This document shows, in pieces, positions 8,035-18,376 of a DNA stretch of 64,000 nucleotides (positions within the stretch are counted from its first letter, which is position 1; each line of letters starts with the position of its first letter). The stretch is from contig CAWESO010000002.1 of assembly GCA_963811775.1 (NCBI GenBank), positions 620,001 through 684,000 of the forward strand, in the 5' to 3' direction. The DNA is from Chersky-840 sp963811775 (GTDB lineage: Bacteria; Actinomycetota; Acidimicrobiia; Acidimicrobiales; UBA8190). Made by a program: the position numbers and the translations under genes. The notes under the pieces are model-generated. The model had not been told where the DNA came from, made no database searches, and worked only from the letters and a program-made list of their open reading frames with translations.

Positions 8035-8242
8035 TCAGGCGAGGCGGACCGGCAGCTCCCGCATGAAGAGCGTGATGGGATTCAAGATCCCCAGCGAGGT
8101 CTACGGCGGGACTCCCGCAACTCGATATGCCGAGTGCACTGGAACAGCACCTCGAGGAGTGTCGTGAGCTCCCGCCGGGCCAGGTTGGCCCCGAGGCAGA
8201 AGTGCACACCGCCACCACCGAAGGCGACCTGCGGGTTAGGCG
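8035..8242 (-). pseudogene. Cytochrome P450 C-terminal remnant, frameshifted
   Basis: The minus strand encodes NPQVAFGGGGVHFCLGANLA, the heme-binding loop of a bacterial cytochrome P450 (FGxGxHxCLGxxLA, with the Cys that ligates heme). RRELTTLLEVLFQCTRHIEL follows, which is the L-helix. This frame stops, but the next frame gives GILNPITLFMRELPVRLA and a stop, the expected last strand of a CYP125/CYP142-like protein. At least one indel therefore splits the tail. No I-helix or K-helix is present; the sequence upstream of the loop is the promoter region of the GH4 operon. Only about 65 codons remain, so this is dead. Confidence 0.85.
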
Positions 8243-8268
8243 AGCCTCCTGCGCTTGGCCGTCACGAC

Positions 8269-8289
8269 TATCCTGACACCATTGTCAGG
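8269..8289 (+). promoter_or_regulatory. Candidate promoter and operator of the GH4 operon
   Basis: A -10-like TATCCT (8269-8274) overlaps a perfect inverted repeat, CCTGACA-CCAT-TGTCAGG (8272-8289), which ends 17 bases before the GH4 start codon. The palindrome would sit on the transcription start, the usual place for a repressor of the GntR, LacI or TetR type. No regulator gene is adjacent. No convincing -35 hexamer was seen. Confidence 0.5.
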
Positions 8290-8306
8290 TTCTGCCGGGA
8301 GGGCAG

Positions 8307-9680
8307 ATGGGTCCGCAGATCACGATCGTCGGTGGGGGCAGCAATCAGTGGGTGCCGAAGCTCGTGGTCGACTTCGTCAATACTCCCTCCCTGCGCGATG
8401 CGGAGATCGTTCTCGAAGACATCAAACCCGACAATCTGGCCCGCATGCAGCGCTTCATCGAGCATTGCGCCAAGGTCCGTGGCATTGGCATGACGTGCCG
8501 AACGACGACCGATCAACGCGAGGCGCTCCACGGAGCTGACTTCGTGGTGTTGTCGATTTCCACTGGCGGGTTCGAATCGATGCGAGCCGACCTGGAGATT
8601 CCCGCTCGCTACGGCCTGTTTCAGACCGTCGGTGACACCGTCGGGCCTGGTGGGATCATTCGCGGGCTTCGAAACATCCCTGTGATGCTCGGTATCGCCC
8701 GCGATATGGAGGAGCTTTGCCCCGGCGCGTGGCTGCTGGCGCTGACCAACCCGATGACAACCTTGTGCCGGGCCGTCACGCGCGAAACAAACGTCAAGAC
8801 CGTCGGGCTGTGCCACGAGGTCACGATCATCTCGTTCTTCGTCTCGACCATGATCGGCAAGAGCTTCATCGAGTTCGATCCCACTATCACGGGTGTGAAC
8901 CACATCCCGCTCATGACCGCCCTCGACTGTGGCGGGGAAGACGGCTTTGCCCTCCTCCGCGAGTTTGTCGAGTCGCCGTGGGGCCTCGACGAGGAAATCC
9001 CATTCGACCTTCCCGAGGGCCTGGGGATTCCACCACGCAAGCGCACGGGCCGGTGGACCAAGGGAGAATTGGTGGACATGAGCAGGGTCAAGCTCGATTT
9101 CTTCACCAAGTTCGGCGCCCTGCCCGCCGCCGCCGACCGCCATATCGTGGAGTTCTTCCCGGGCTTCCTGCTTGATGAGGTTGATTTCACCGAGCGATGG
9201 AACGTCCATTTGACGTCGATCGACGACCGCATCTACTTCGAGCGGAAGTTCTCCGAGCAGCTCGACGAGATGCTCGTGCATGACGAGGTCAGCCACATGC
9301 CATCAGGCGAGATGGTGGCAGGTGTTATCGACTCGCTGCTCGGAGGGTGGGCACGCAACGTGGCGGTGAACATTCCCAACCACGGCCAAGCCCCTGACCT
9401 GCCCGAAGGCGTGGTGGTCGAGAGCGTCTGCCGAGCCGACAGCAGCGGCATTCGGGGTCGCGACGTGGCGCCGGCGCCACCGATCCTCGGCGAGTACCTG
9501 CGGCGGATTTCCAGTTCCCAGGAGCTCGTGGTCGAGGCCGCGCTGAGCGGCAACCGGGACCTCGTGTTCCAGGCCATGCTGGCCGACCCGATGGCGAGCC
9601 GCATCGACTTCACCCGGCTCGAGCAGATGACGGGTGAGATGATCCAGGCCACCAAGCGGTGGCTCCCCGCGTTCAGCTAA
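8307..9680 (+). CDS. Glycoside hydrolase family 4 protein (alpha-galactosidase/6-phospho-glycosidase type)
   Basis: 457 residues with the GH4 architecture. An NAD-binding Rossmann start (ITIVGGGSNQWVPKLVVDF) is followed by FVVLSISTGGFESM, the segment RYGLFQTVGDTVGPGGI, LLALTNPMTTLCRAV, the metal-binding Cys-His of VGLCHEV, and ITGVNHIPLM. GH4 enzymes need NAD+ and Mn2+ and cleave glycosides by a redox-elimination mechanism on alpha- or beta-linked (often phosphorylated or acidic) sugars. The gene is the first of four closely spaced genes. A GGGAGGG ribosome site precedes the ATG. The substrate cannot be read from the sequence. The partners (cupin, aldolase, flavoenzyme) suggest an oxidised or acidic sugar rather than simple galactosides. 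Confidence 0.9.
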   Translation: MGPQITIVGGGSNQWVPKLVVDFVNTPSLRDAEIVLEDIKPDNLARMQRFIEHCAKVRGIGMTCRTTTDQREALHGADFVVLSISTGGFESMRADLEIPARYGLFQTVGDTVGPGGIIRGLRNIPVMLGIARDMEELCPGAWLLALTNPMTTLCRAVTRETNVKTVGLCHEVTIISFFVSTMIGKSFIEFDPTITGVNHIPLMTALDCGGEDGFALLREFVESPWGLDEEIPFDLPEGLGIPPRKRTGRWTKGELVDMSRVKLDFFTKFGALPAAADRHIVEFFPGFLLDEVDFTERWNVHLTSIDDRIYFERKFSEQLDEMLVHDEVSHMPSGEMVAGVIDSLLGGWARNVAVNIPNHGQAPDLPEGVVVESVCRADSSGIRGRDVAPAPPILGEYLRRISSSQELVVEAALSGNRDLVFQAMLADPMASRIDFTRLEQMTGEMIQATKRWLPAFS

Positions 9681-9705
9681 TGCGCTCAAACGACAGGAGA
9701 CCGCC

Positions 9706-10092
9706 ATGCCCGTGATCAAGAAGGCATACGAGGTGGGCTCAGCCAGCGTCCGCAAGCTTGGCGACCAGGAGGAGTGGCGTTCCACGTGCGGAATGCGGCG
9801 CGACTTTGTTGAGATCGGTAAGACCGAGCCGTTGTGGTTCCATTACATGCGTATCAGCGACTCGAAGCGCCATGCTCACGCTCGAACGACCGAGTACTAC
9901 TTCGTGACCGAGGGTGTCGGGGAGATGGAGCTCGACGGCGAGATTGTGCCCATCGAGAAGGGTGACATGGTGATCGTCCCGCCGGGCGTGCGTCACACGG
10001 CGCGTCCCACGACCGACGCCGAGCTCCACGTACTCATCATCGTGCTCCCCCAGCCAAGCGGTGAGCCCGAAGAGCAGCTCATCGTGGACTGA
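9706..10092 (+). CDS. Cupin domain protein
   Basis: 128 residues forming a single cupin barrel. Motif 1 is HAHARTTEYYFVTEGVGEME with the two His and the Glu that normally hold a metal. Motif 2 is IEKGDMVIVPPGVRHTARPT with the fourth ligand His. This points to a sugar isomerase/epimerase-like or dioxygenase-like small cupin. It starts 26 bases after the GH4 stop, with an ACAGGAGA ribosome site, so it is the second gene of the operon. In sugar operons such cupins commonly act on keto-sugars or act as mutarotases, but the exact reaction is not evident. Confidence 0.85.
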   Translation: MPVIKKAYEVGSASVRKLGDQEEWRSTCGMRRDFVEIGKTEPLWFHYMRISDSKRHAHARTTEYYFVTEGVGEMELDGEIVPIEKGDMVIVPPGVRHTARPTTDAELHVLIIVLPQPSGEPEEQLIVD

Positions 10093-10168
10093 GCAAGTTC
10101 GGCGGTTGACAGCGGCCGCATTCTCGAGGCGACGGGGTTCGGTCTCGATCAGTTCTGGGGACGGCCTT

Positions 10169-11124
10169 ATGCCTACGATGCAGATCGTGCTCGAGGCCCC
10201 GTTTGACCTCATCCGGCCCGGGCGCCGAATCACCGGGATGTCGGCGGTGTTCCTGCCCTTCCATGCCGGGCAAGTCGCCTGGGAGGCCTTTGGCCATCAC
10301 GTCGCCCGCACTGCAGAGGCCGGACTGGTGCCTGCAGTCAACATGGACACGGGTTTCGTCGACCTCATCGACAAAGGTACGCGAGACAAGGTTCTGGGAG
10401 TAACGGCTGCGGTCGCCGGCACGCAGTGGGCCGGGGGCGCATTCGTTGCCGATCAACCAGACGCCATGTTCGACATGGATGCCTACGCCCTGGCGATGGA
10501 CGACATCCAGTCGGCGGGCGGTATCCCAGTCGTCTTCCCCTCCCACGGGCTGCGTTCCCTCACCGACGACCAGGCTGTGGCGGCTCACGGCGAACTCGGC
10601 AGGCGCTGCGATCGCTTCATCGCCTTCGAACTCGGCGAGATGTTCTCCGCTGCCGGTCGGGTGTATTCGCTAGAGGCGTGGCGAGGACTCCTCGATATCA
10701 GCACATGCATCGGTGCGAAGCACTCGTCGTTGAGCCGGGTCCGCGAATGGGACCGGCTCCGTCTTCGGGATAAGCACCGACCCGACTTTCTCGTGCTCAG
10801 CGGGAACGACCTGGCCATTGACATGGTCATGTTCGGCAGCGATTACCTCTTGGGCCTTTCCACCTTCGCTCCTGATCTCTTCGCCCGGCGGGACGCCATG
10901 TGGGAGGCGGGCGATCCCGCCTTCCACGAACTCAACGACAACCTTCAGCTTCTCGGTGGCTTTGCCTTCCGTGACCCGGTGCCGGGCTATAAGGCCAATG
11001 CCGCTCAGTTCCTTCACCTTCGAGGTTGGGTCGGGCCCGATGCGGCTCACCCGGCCGCGACCAGGCGCCCGGCATCCGACGTCGAGGTCCTGCACTCGAT
11101 CGGCGACCGTCTCGGCGTGCTGGC

Positions 11125-11128
<4 letters not shown>
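10169..11128 (+). CDS. Dihydrodipicolinate synthase (DapA/NanA)-family aldolase
   Basis: 319 residues with a TIM-barrel class I aldolase signature. The Schiff-base Lys lies in STCIGAKHSSLSRVREWDRL, and DFLVLSGNDLAIDMVMFGSD plus NLQLLGGFAFRDPVPGYKAN are the conserved C-terminal segments of a DHDPS-like subgroup that is not true DapA. The family makes or breaks pyruvate-type carbon-carbon bonds. The ATG at 10169 (MPTMQIVLEA) was preferred to an in-frame ATG at 10061, whose leader overlaps the cupin gene. The stop overlaps the next start as GTGA. In this operon it could cleave a 2-keto-3-deoxy-type intermediate produced from the GH4-released sugar. Confidence 0.82.
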
Positions 11129-12555
<1,427 letters not shown>

Positions 12556-12881
12556 AAAGCCCATGGGGTTCTGATCGGCGGCTACTGGTGGATGTGACCG
12601 ACATCTCATAGCGGGTGGAACGACGGATGGGGTCTGGTCGAGGCCACCCGGCAGCCGACGGCTGATATCAATGGATGGCCGTCGTCCAGGGCGCGCTGAC
12701 TTGCTCACAGCGCGGCAAGCGATGCTTATCGGTCGGCCATACCACTCGTCAGCAGCGTGGCGACGACGACCAGGCGTAGATCTTCAAGACTTGCTACTGA
12801 CTACGAAGCTGACGACGGGGGCGCCACGCCGATTGGACGGACCGGCAAGGCGCCTTTCATGAGTTTCAAGCCACACGGGTC
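12556..12881. other. Intergenic region between OYE gene and P-type ATPase remnant
   Basis: About 325 bases between the end of the plus-strand operon and the convergent ATPase remnant. No supported gene or convincing hairpin was seen. Confidence 0.4.
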
Positions 12882-13906
12882 TCATGGACGCCAGACCCTG
12901 GCGGCGACCACCGAGCCGGCTGTAGATAGCGCAGCGGACCCGAGCCCCAGCGACCAGCCGAGCGGCCCGAGTGGCCGGCTGCCAAAGAAGTGGCTGACGC
13001 CCGGCGTCTGGACAGCGGCGAACAGGACGGCGCCGCTGGCGACGGAGGCCACCAGAACGCGAGGTGAGTGACGCCCAAGAACCATCGTCTGCCCGAGCTG
13101 CGCTCCGACAAGAGCGACTAAAGCGATCGTACGGCTCCGTGCCACGGAACCAGGTGTGATTGTCGCCGCCGACCAGGCGAGCGTCGCCGCTCCGGCAGTC
13201 GCCACGGAGCGGATCGCGACCTGTCGCACGAGGGCGTCGCCCAACGACGCGTCAGGTCCTTCCTCAGCAGGGTCTCTGGGCACTCCGGCGGGAGGCGCAC
13301 GGCGATGGTGAGGGCAGGAAGCAGATCGGTCAGCATGTTTACGAGGAGCAGTTGGCGAACTGTGAGAGGAGCCCGGCCACTGACGGCGGTGGCGGCGACG
13401 GCGAACGCAACCTCTCCAAGGTTGCCCCCGAGCAGGATCGAGAAGGCATCGCGCACGCTCGCCCACATGCCCCTGGCCTCTGCGATGGCTTCACCGATGG
13501 CGTCGAGGCGGTCGTCGGAGATGACAATATCGGCGGCAGCGTGGACCGCGGGCAAGAGCCCGAGGGCGATCCCGCAGTCGGCAAGGCGCATCGCTGGGGC
13601 GTCATTGGCGCCGTTGCCGGTCATGGCGACGGCCCAGCCTTCGGCTTGGAGGTCGCGGACGATCTGAGCCTTGCCGGCGGGCGACACGCGGGAGTACACG
13701 TCGCAGGGGTCGATGTCGAGCTCATCGGCAATGGTTCGTGCGGTCGCAGCATGGTCTCCAGTGATCAGGACCACTCGTACCCCGCTTTCTCGCACCTTTT
13801 TCACCGCCCCGGCGGCATCGGGTCGGGTCGGGTCGGCCAGGGCCACGAAACCCATCAGATCGAGGTTTCCAAGGGCACTCAGTTCACACGGCCGACCCTG
13901 GGCCAC
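12882..13906 (-). pseudogene. Cation P-type ATPase, truncated and frameshifted C-terminal part
   Basis: One minus-strand frame (13906 down to about 13300) encodes LMGFVALADPTRPDAAGAVK, then VRVVLITGDHAATARTIADE, AVAMTGNGANDAPAMRLADC, and the membrane segment GGNLGEVAFAVAATAVSGRA with QLLLVNMLTDLLPALTIAV. These are the P-domain and fifth/sixth helices of a mycobacterial CtpH/CtpI-like ATPase. The reading then continues in another frame (DPAEEGPDASLGDALVRQVA ... SVVAARVWRP), implying a one-base loss in GTG(G)CGCC near 13300. The actuator, nucleotide-binding and phosphorylation-site regions are absent. The usual TGDGAND is TGNGAND, losing the Mg-binding Asp. It cannot be an active pump. Confidence 0.82.
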
Positions 13907-14307
13907 GGCGAGGACTCAGGGCCACAAACAGGACGAAGGCAAGGGCCATTGCACCGAGGACCAGCCCCGCCATCGCCCTTGGTGAGAGTCAGGTAGATGG
14001 TATTGGCATGAACACCAAGGGCTGTGGCGATCGAGGCCCACGAGAGGCCGGCCGGCAACGTCGAGGCCATGCGGATCCCTTGGGTGCCGTCATCGAGGAA
14101 GATCAAGAGGCCAGGCTATGACTGCCCGAGAAAGACGCCAGTGGCCGCGCCGTGGGCGGCACTGAGCGGCATATGCAACTCGCGATCGCCGAGCACCCAC
14201 AACTGCAGGCCGCGTGATCTGGCGGGTAACATCGAGCGGGCACGACCTCACTTCCACCACTCCGCGGGAAGCGGCCGTCGCACGGCCGGTCCAAGTGGGG
14301 AGGCCTG
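13907..14307. other. Possible degenerate membrane-protein remnant on minus strand
   Basis: About 400 bases upstream of the ATPase remnant. The minus strand has stop-interrupted frames such as GIRMASTLPAGLSWASIATA and, in another frame, MAGLVLGAMALAFVLFVAL, which look like membrane helices. I cannot assign a family. It may be decayed sequence of the same transporter locus. Confidence 0.3.
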
Positions 14308-15945
14308 ATGGAGCAGCTCCAAGACGCTCGACGAGTAGGGGACCACCGGTCAGGTGCTCGGTGGCGTACGCCCCTGGCCCGCCTGTCCGTGGTGGGGGAT
14401 GCTCACCTGACCCTCGGGGACATGTTCGACCGCCTGGCACGGTTCCGGCCCCATCGAAGGCTGGTTACCGAGCTCGGAACCGATGAGGTCAGCCTCACCT
14501 ACGCGGAGACCGCTGAACGCTGTGCCCGGTGGTCGGGCGCCCTTCGTCGCACCATCCTCCCGGGTGACCGTGTGGTGCTGGCCCTTCCCAATAGCTACTC
14601 CCTGTTTTTGGCCAGCGTGGCCGTGTCGCGCGCCGGCGGTATTGCCGTGCCGGTCAACAGCAGGATGCGGCCAGGCGAGGTCGACCACATCATCGGGGAC
14701 TCACAGGCGAAGTTGGTCATTCGCGATGAGGACGAGCTCGGGGACGGCGACGACTCACCCGCAGTCCGGGCCGATCCCGACGACGTTGCCGCCATCTTCT
14801 ACTCTTCGGGAACGACCGGCAGGCCTTTAGGCGCTCAGCTCACACACCGGTCCTTGACAGGTCTGGTCCGCCTCTTGGCGTTGTATCCGGCTCGGGAGCA
14901 GGGGAGCGAGGCGGTTTCGGGTCTACCTGTGGCCCACATCTCCGGCTTCTCCATGCTGGTATTGATGGCCGGCCTTGGTATCCCCGTGTGCTTGTTGAGG
15001 AAGTTCAACCCGGTGCACGCCCTCGATGCGATCGAGCAACGGCGAGCGACGATGTTCATCGGCGTGCCCGCCATGTACCGCATGATGCTGGAAGCCGGTG
15101 CCGAGCAGCGCGACCTTAGATCTGTGCGACTGTGGGCCTCGGGAGCCGATGCCATGCCGGCGGAGCTGGCCCGGCGTTTCCAGGCACTGGGAGCGGCGCT
15201 TCGTCTTCCCCTCGCAAGCCGGACGGTGGGCGTCGCCGCCTTCATCGACGGGTACGGCATGGTCGAATCCGCAGGAACGGCCGTCATCAGGTTGACCCCT
15301 CCAGGGCCGGCCTCCCTGCGGCTCGGGCTGCTCGCCATTGCTCGGCCCGGCTACAAGCTGCGAGTGCTGGATGATAATGGGAACTTCGCGGAACACGGCC
15401 AAGTGGGCGAGCTGGCCGTGAAGGGCCGAGCGGTGATGCGGGGGTATCACGGGAACCCCGACGCCACCCGGCAGGTGATGACCGACGATGGTTGGCTAAG
15501 AAGCGGGGATCTCGCTCGGCGCGGCCGCTTGGGCTTTGTGGAACTTGTGGGCCGGAAGAAGGATGTCATCAAGCACGGCGGCTATTCGGTCTACGCCGCC
15601 GAGGTCGAGTGTGTCCTCGAGGAGCACCCAGGGATCCTCGAGGCTGTCGTGATCGGATTGCACGACGAGCAGAAGGGCGAGGTGCCGGTCGCCGTGCTTC
15701 GTCTCCGAGCCGGCACCCTTCTCAGCGAGAAAGAGCTCCGACGCTGGCTGGAAAACCGCATGTCGGACTACAAGATTCCCCGGGCGTTCAAGTTCGTGGA
15801 CGACCTTCCCCGAAACGGCACTGACAAGGTGCGCAAGTCCGAGCTAGCGGCGCTGTTCACTCTGTATGCAAACCGGGATCCAGATCGGCCAAATGGTCAA
15901 CCCCATGCTGGCACGCCTCCCGTTACCGTGGCGCCAACTTCGTGA
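14308..15945 (+). CDS. Acyl-CoA synthetase / AMP-binding ligase
   Basis: 545 residues of the ANL superfamily, which activates a carboxylate with ATP and passes it to CoA or another acceptor. Visible are the P-loop-like IFYSSGTTGRPLGAQLTHRS, GVPAMYRMMLEAG, the adenine site DGYGMVESAG, the Asp of DDGWLRSGDLARRG, the hinge GRKKDVIKHGGYSVYAAEVE, and the catalytic Lys region LPRNGTDKVRKSEL. The P-loop normally reads TGxPKG; here the Lys is Leu (RPLG), which may alter pyrophosphate handling. The ATG follows a GGGGAGG ribosome site. A GTG at 14389 is an alternative start closer to the conserved domain. No partner genes are in the operon. The fatty or aromatic substrate is unknown. Confidence 0.85.
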   Translation: MEQLQDARRVGDHRSGARWRTPLARLSVVGDAHLTLGDMFDRLARFRPHRRLVTELGTDEVSLTYAETAERCARWSGALRRTILPGDRVVLALPNSYSLFLASVAVSRAGGIAVPVNSRMRPGEVDHIIGDSQAKLVIRDEDELGDGDDSPAVRADPDDVAAIFYSSGTTGRPLGAQLTHRSLTGLVRLLALYPAREQGSEAVSGLPVAHISGFSMLVLMAGLGIPVCLLRKFNPVHALDAIEQRRATMFIGVPAMYRMMLEAGAEQRDLRSVRLWASGADAMPAELARRFQALGAALRLPLASRTVGVAAFIDGYGMVESAGTAVIRLTPPGPASLRLGLLAIARPGYKLRVLDDNGNFAEHGQVGELAVKGRAVMRGYHGNPDATRQVMTDDGWLRSGDLARRGRLGFVELVGRKKDVIKHGGYSVYAAEVECVLEEHPGILEAVVIGLHDEQKGEVPVAVLRLRAGTLLSEKELRRWLENRMSDYKIPRAFKFVDDLPRNGTDKVRKSELAALFTLYANRDPDRPNGQPHAGTPPVTVAPTS

Positions 15946-16539
15946 CCGAGTTTCGTGTACTACTCTCCGCCCTCGTCGTGCAGCGATCTGTTGAGTCTGC
16001 TCATGTCGGCGCTCGTTAGGCGTGCAGCACACGCAGATGAGCTTTGAGAAGGTGAAGCCGTTCAGGCCTCGCCCGACGATGGCTCGCTGAATACCTAAAG
16101 ACGTTCGTGTAATAGCGCGCGGACTGTTCCCCAACTCACACCACGTCCTGGCGGGGGATTCTCGCCCCGAGGGGGCGGGGTATTCGGCGAAGGTCTTTAA
16201 GTCCTTCACGAAGGTCGTCTGCTTGGGAATGGACGAATGTGCGGGGCCGGGGTACCAGCAGCGGCACGTCTACGTCGGGACACTTCGATACGCGATGAAG
16301 TCCGACGCGACCGACGCCCCCAGGAACCCCCCGACGCTCGAACCTGATAGCTGTCCCTGATCCCGTGCGCGCCCCTGGAGCCGGCACCGGACCGCCCGGC
16401 ATTGTCGGCTTGTTCGCCCCCTGGCCGACACGGACTGGGCGGGCTCCTGAGCAGGATCATCCTGGGCCGTCGTTTCCGATCGGGTCGCTACTGAACCTGG
16501 TCGCGCATCAGCGACATTTCGAGCGCCCGCCAGGGCCGC
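15946..16539. other. Intergenic region, no supported gene
   Basis: About 590 bases between the ligase gene and the end of the EthD gene. It includes G/C-rich inverted sequences around 16142-16183 (GGCGGGGGATTCTCGCCCCG and nearby), which could be a weak terminator. Open frames on both strands lack family resemblance. Confidence 0.4.
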
Positions 16540-16908
16540 TCAGATGATGGTGTGGTGCTCGGTGAACCAGATCCGGCTCTGGGCATGATCGATAAACCGA
16601 CGCTCATCCGCCGCCAACTCTTCGGCCGCGGCGAGCGCCGCCGGCTCCGCTCCCTTTGCGGCCATCTCGTCAAGGCTCTCAAAGCTCAGGACGGCGATGC
16701 CGTCATAGACGTCGGCGGGGCAGCCCCGGTCTTCCTGCACGATCGATTCGAGGCCCGTGTCCAGGGTCAGGTGCAGGACGTAGGACAGCATGCCCAGTGT
16801 CTCGGCATAGCTGGCAACGAGCGGAGCGTGCTGATCGCGCCAGTATCGGTGGAACTCCTCGAGACTCATGTCGTCCCGTCGGCGGGCGCACAGAACTACG
16901 TCGATCAT
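16540..16908 (-). CDS. EthD domain-containing protein
   Basis: 122 residues from the ATG at 16908, preceded by AGGAGG. The ferredoxin-like EthD/dabb fold shows in VVLCARRRDDMSLEEFHRYW, RDQHAPLVASYAETLGML, YDGIAVLSFESLDEMAAKGA and the C-terminal RRFIDHAQSRIWFTEHHTII. EthD proteins are small dimers found near oxidative catabolic genes such as ethyl tert-butyl ether P450 systems; their reaction is often undefined. An in-frame ATG at 16971 was rejected because it extends into the divergent gene and has no ribosome site. It is divergent from the Ddn-like gene. Confidence 0.85.
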   Translation of the reverse strand: MIDVVLCARRRDDMSLEEFHRYWRDQHAPLVASYAETLGMLSYVLHLTLDTGLESIVQEDRGCPADVYDGIAVLSFESLDEMAAKGAEPAALAAAEELAADERRFIDHAQSRIWFTEHHTII

Positions 16909-16983
16909 GACCAACCTCCTCGCGAGCACGGACGGTTGCCCTAAGCAGACGGGCAGCCACCGACCTCCCAACCTCGTGCTCGC

Positions 16984-16989
16984 TAGCCT
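16984..16989 (+). promoter_or_regulatory. Candidate -10 element for leaderless Ddn-like gene
   Basis: TAGCCT (consensus TANNNT) ends 7 bases before a GTG codon at 16997. That is the spacing at which actinobacterial leaderless transcripts begin directly on the start codon. Confidence 0.4.
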
Positions 16990-16996
16990 GGCACAG

Positions 16997-17440
16997 GTGG
17001 ACCTCGCCGCGCGTCGTGAGCGCTTCTATCGAGCCTTCGGAAAGTTGCACACCCGTTTGCTCTTGCGAACGAATGGTCGTCCGGAGCATCTCACCCCGCG
17101 TTTGCGGTGCCTGGTACTCGAAACAGTGGGCCGGAACTCCGGACGGCCCCACCGAGTCGTGTTGGGGTATATGCCGGACGGTGACGCCTTCGTCGTCCTC
17201 GCATCCAACTTCGGCCAGGACCAGGCGCCAGCGTGGTGGCAGAACCTCCTCGCTCAGCCGGAAGCCTCGGTGCGCGTTGCTGGCCGCCAAGTCGCGGTCC
17301 GAGCCCGGGAGCTCATCGGCCCCGAAGGAAAGGAAATGATGTCACGGGCGATGACCCACAACAAGCAATGGCGTGCGTATGCAACGACGATGCGCCGACG
17401 CCTGCCCGTGATTCGCCTCGAACGACAAGCGCATGTCTGA
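16997..17440 (+). CDS. Nitroreductase/deazaflavin-dependent oxidoreductase (Ddn-like)
   Basis: 147 residues from the GTG at 16997, which matches the usual length of the split-barrel Ddn family. Motifs: RLRCLVLETVGRNSGRPHRV, LGYMPDGDAFVVLASNFGQD, APAWWQNLLAQPEASVRVAG and a final MTHNKQWRAYATTM. These proteins use the deazaflavin F420H2 to reduce quinones and nitro compounds at the membrane. A longer frame opens at 16868 or 16907, but it would overlap the divergent EthD start. The shorter start has a leaderless-type -10 just upstream. Presence of the family indicates that the host makes F420. Confidence 0.85.
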   Translation: MDLAARRERFYRAFGKLHTRLLLRTNGRPEHLTPRLRCLVLETVGRNSGRPHRVVLGYMPDGDAFVVLASNFGQDQAPAWWQNLLAQPEASVRVAGRQVAVRARELIGPEGKEMMSRAMTHNKQWRAYATTMRRRLPVIRLERQAHV

Positions 17441-17492
17441 GGTTCCTCTGGCGAGAGACACTCGCTGCGCCACGGCGCAAGCACCGCATTGC

Positions 17493-18302
17493 TCACCGGG
17501 TGGCCCGCATCCGCTGATAGGTGCGGGGGGCCACTGTCCGCAGGATCGGTGCAACGAGGGGCAGTGAGGCCACATTGATCTCCAGCCGCGGGTCAAACAT
17601 CCGGCGGAGCACGAGCGACGAGACCTGCTCCTCGGTGCGCCGGACCGCACGCGGCGGCATGGACAGTCCACCGGCATGCACCGCCGTCAGTCCCATTTCA
17701 GTCGGCACCCATCCCGGGTACACCGTATGGAGGAACACACCGTCTGGCCTCGCGTCGTAGGACAGACTCTCCGTCGCCGCAGAGAGTGCGGCCTTGCTCG
17801 CCGAGTAGTCGGCTGCTCCGGGACCTGGAGCGCGCCCATCGTCCGAGCTCATGTTGGCGATTGCACCGAACCTCCGTTGCCGCATCCCTGGTAGGACGGT
17901 CACCATGCCAGCGACGGGAGCGATGAAATTCACCTCCATGATGGATCGAAGCGACGCTGCGGTTGCGGGTTCGCTGCGAAGGATCCCGCCTACGCCAGCG
18001 ATATTGGCCAGGATGTCGATCCTGCCGTGTTCGTCCTCCACCTGTTCCAACAGGCCGACGAAGGAGGCGGCGTCGGAGAGGTCGCAGACCCGGTAGCTCG
18101 ACTCGGGACTGTGCCTCCGCATCTCCTCGACGAGGGCCTGGAGCCGCTCCTCACGCCGTGCCACCCCAATCACCACGGCCCCGGCTGAGGCCAGGTCCAG
18201 CGCGATACGGCGACCGAGACCCGCGGACGCCCCGGTCACGACAGCGACCTCCGCCCGGTAGTCCCACACCAGCCGTCGGCTCCTCAGTCTCACCCTCACC
18301 AC
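17493..18302 (-). CDS. SDR family NAD(P)-dependent oxidoreductase, paralogue of the gene at 1312-2118
   Basis: 269 residues from a GTG at 18302 (GTG at 18299 is equally possible). The cofactor motif is VVTGASAGLGRRIALDLASA, followed by NIAGVGG in place of NNAG, and the catalytic YSASKAALSAATESLSYDAR. The C-terminal half (VYPGWVPTEMGLTAVHAGGL, VRRTEEQVSSLVLRRMFDPR, LEINVASLPLVAPILRTVAP) follows the first SDR of this window almost motif for motif. The two are therefore paralogues of one subfamily with a hydrophobic tail. A longer upstream frame exists, but it is interrupted by an intron remnant and lacks family similarity. The substrate is unknown. Confidence 0.85.
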   Translation of the reverse strand: MVRVRLRSRRLVWDYRAEVAVVTGASAGLGRRIALDLASAGAVVIGVARREERLQALVEEMRRHSPESSYRVCDLSDAASFVGLLEQVEDEHGRIDILANIAGVGGILRSEPATAASLRSIMEVNFIAPVAGMVTVLPGMRQRRFGAIANMSSDDGRAPGPGAADYSASKAALSAATESLSYDARPDGVFLHTVYPGWVPTEMGLTAVHAGGLSMPPRAVRRTEEQVSSLVLRRMFDPRLEINVASLPLVAPILRTVAPRTYQRMRATR

Positions 18303-18376
18303 CGTACCGACCGGACTTCGCCGGTGATCAGCCCGTGCAACAGGCGTATCCCTCGGTCCTCGTGGGAGGTTCCTGA

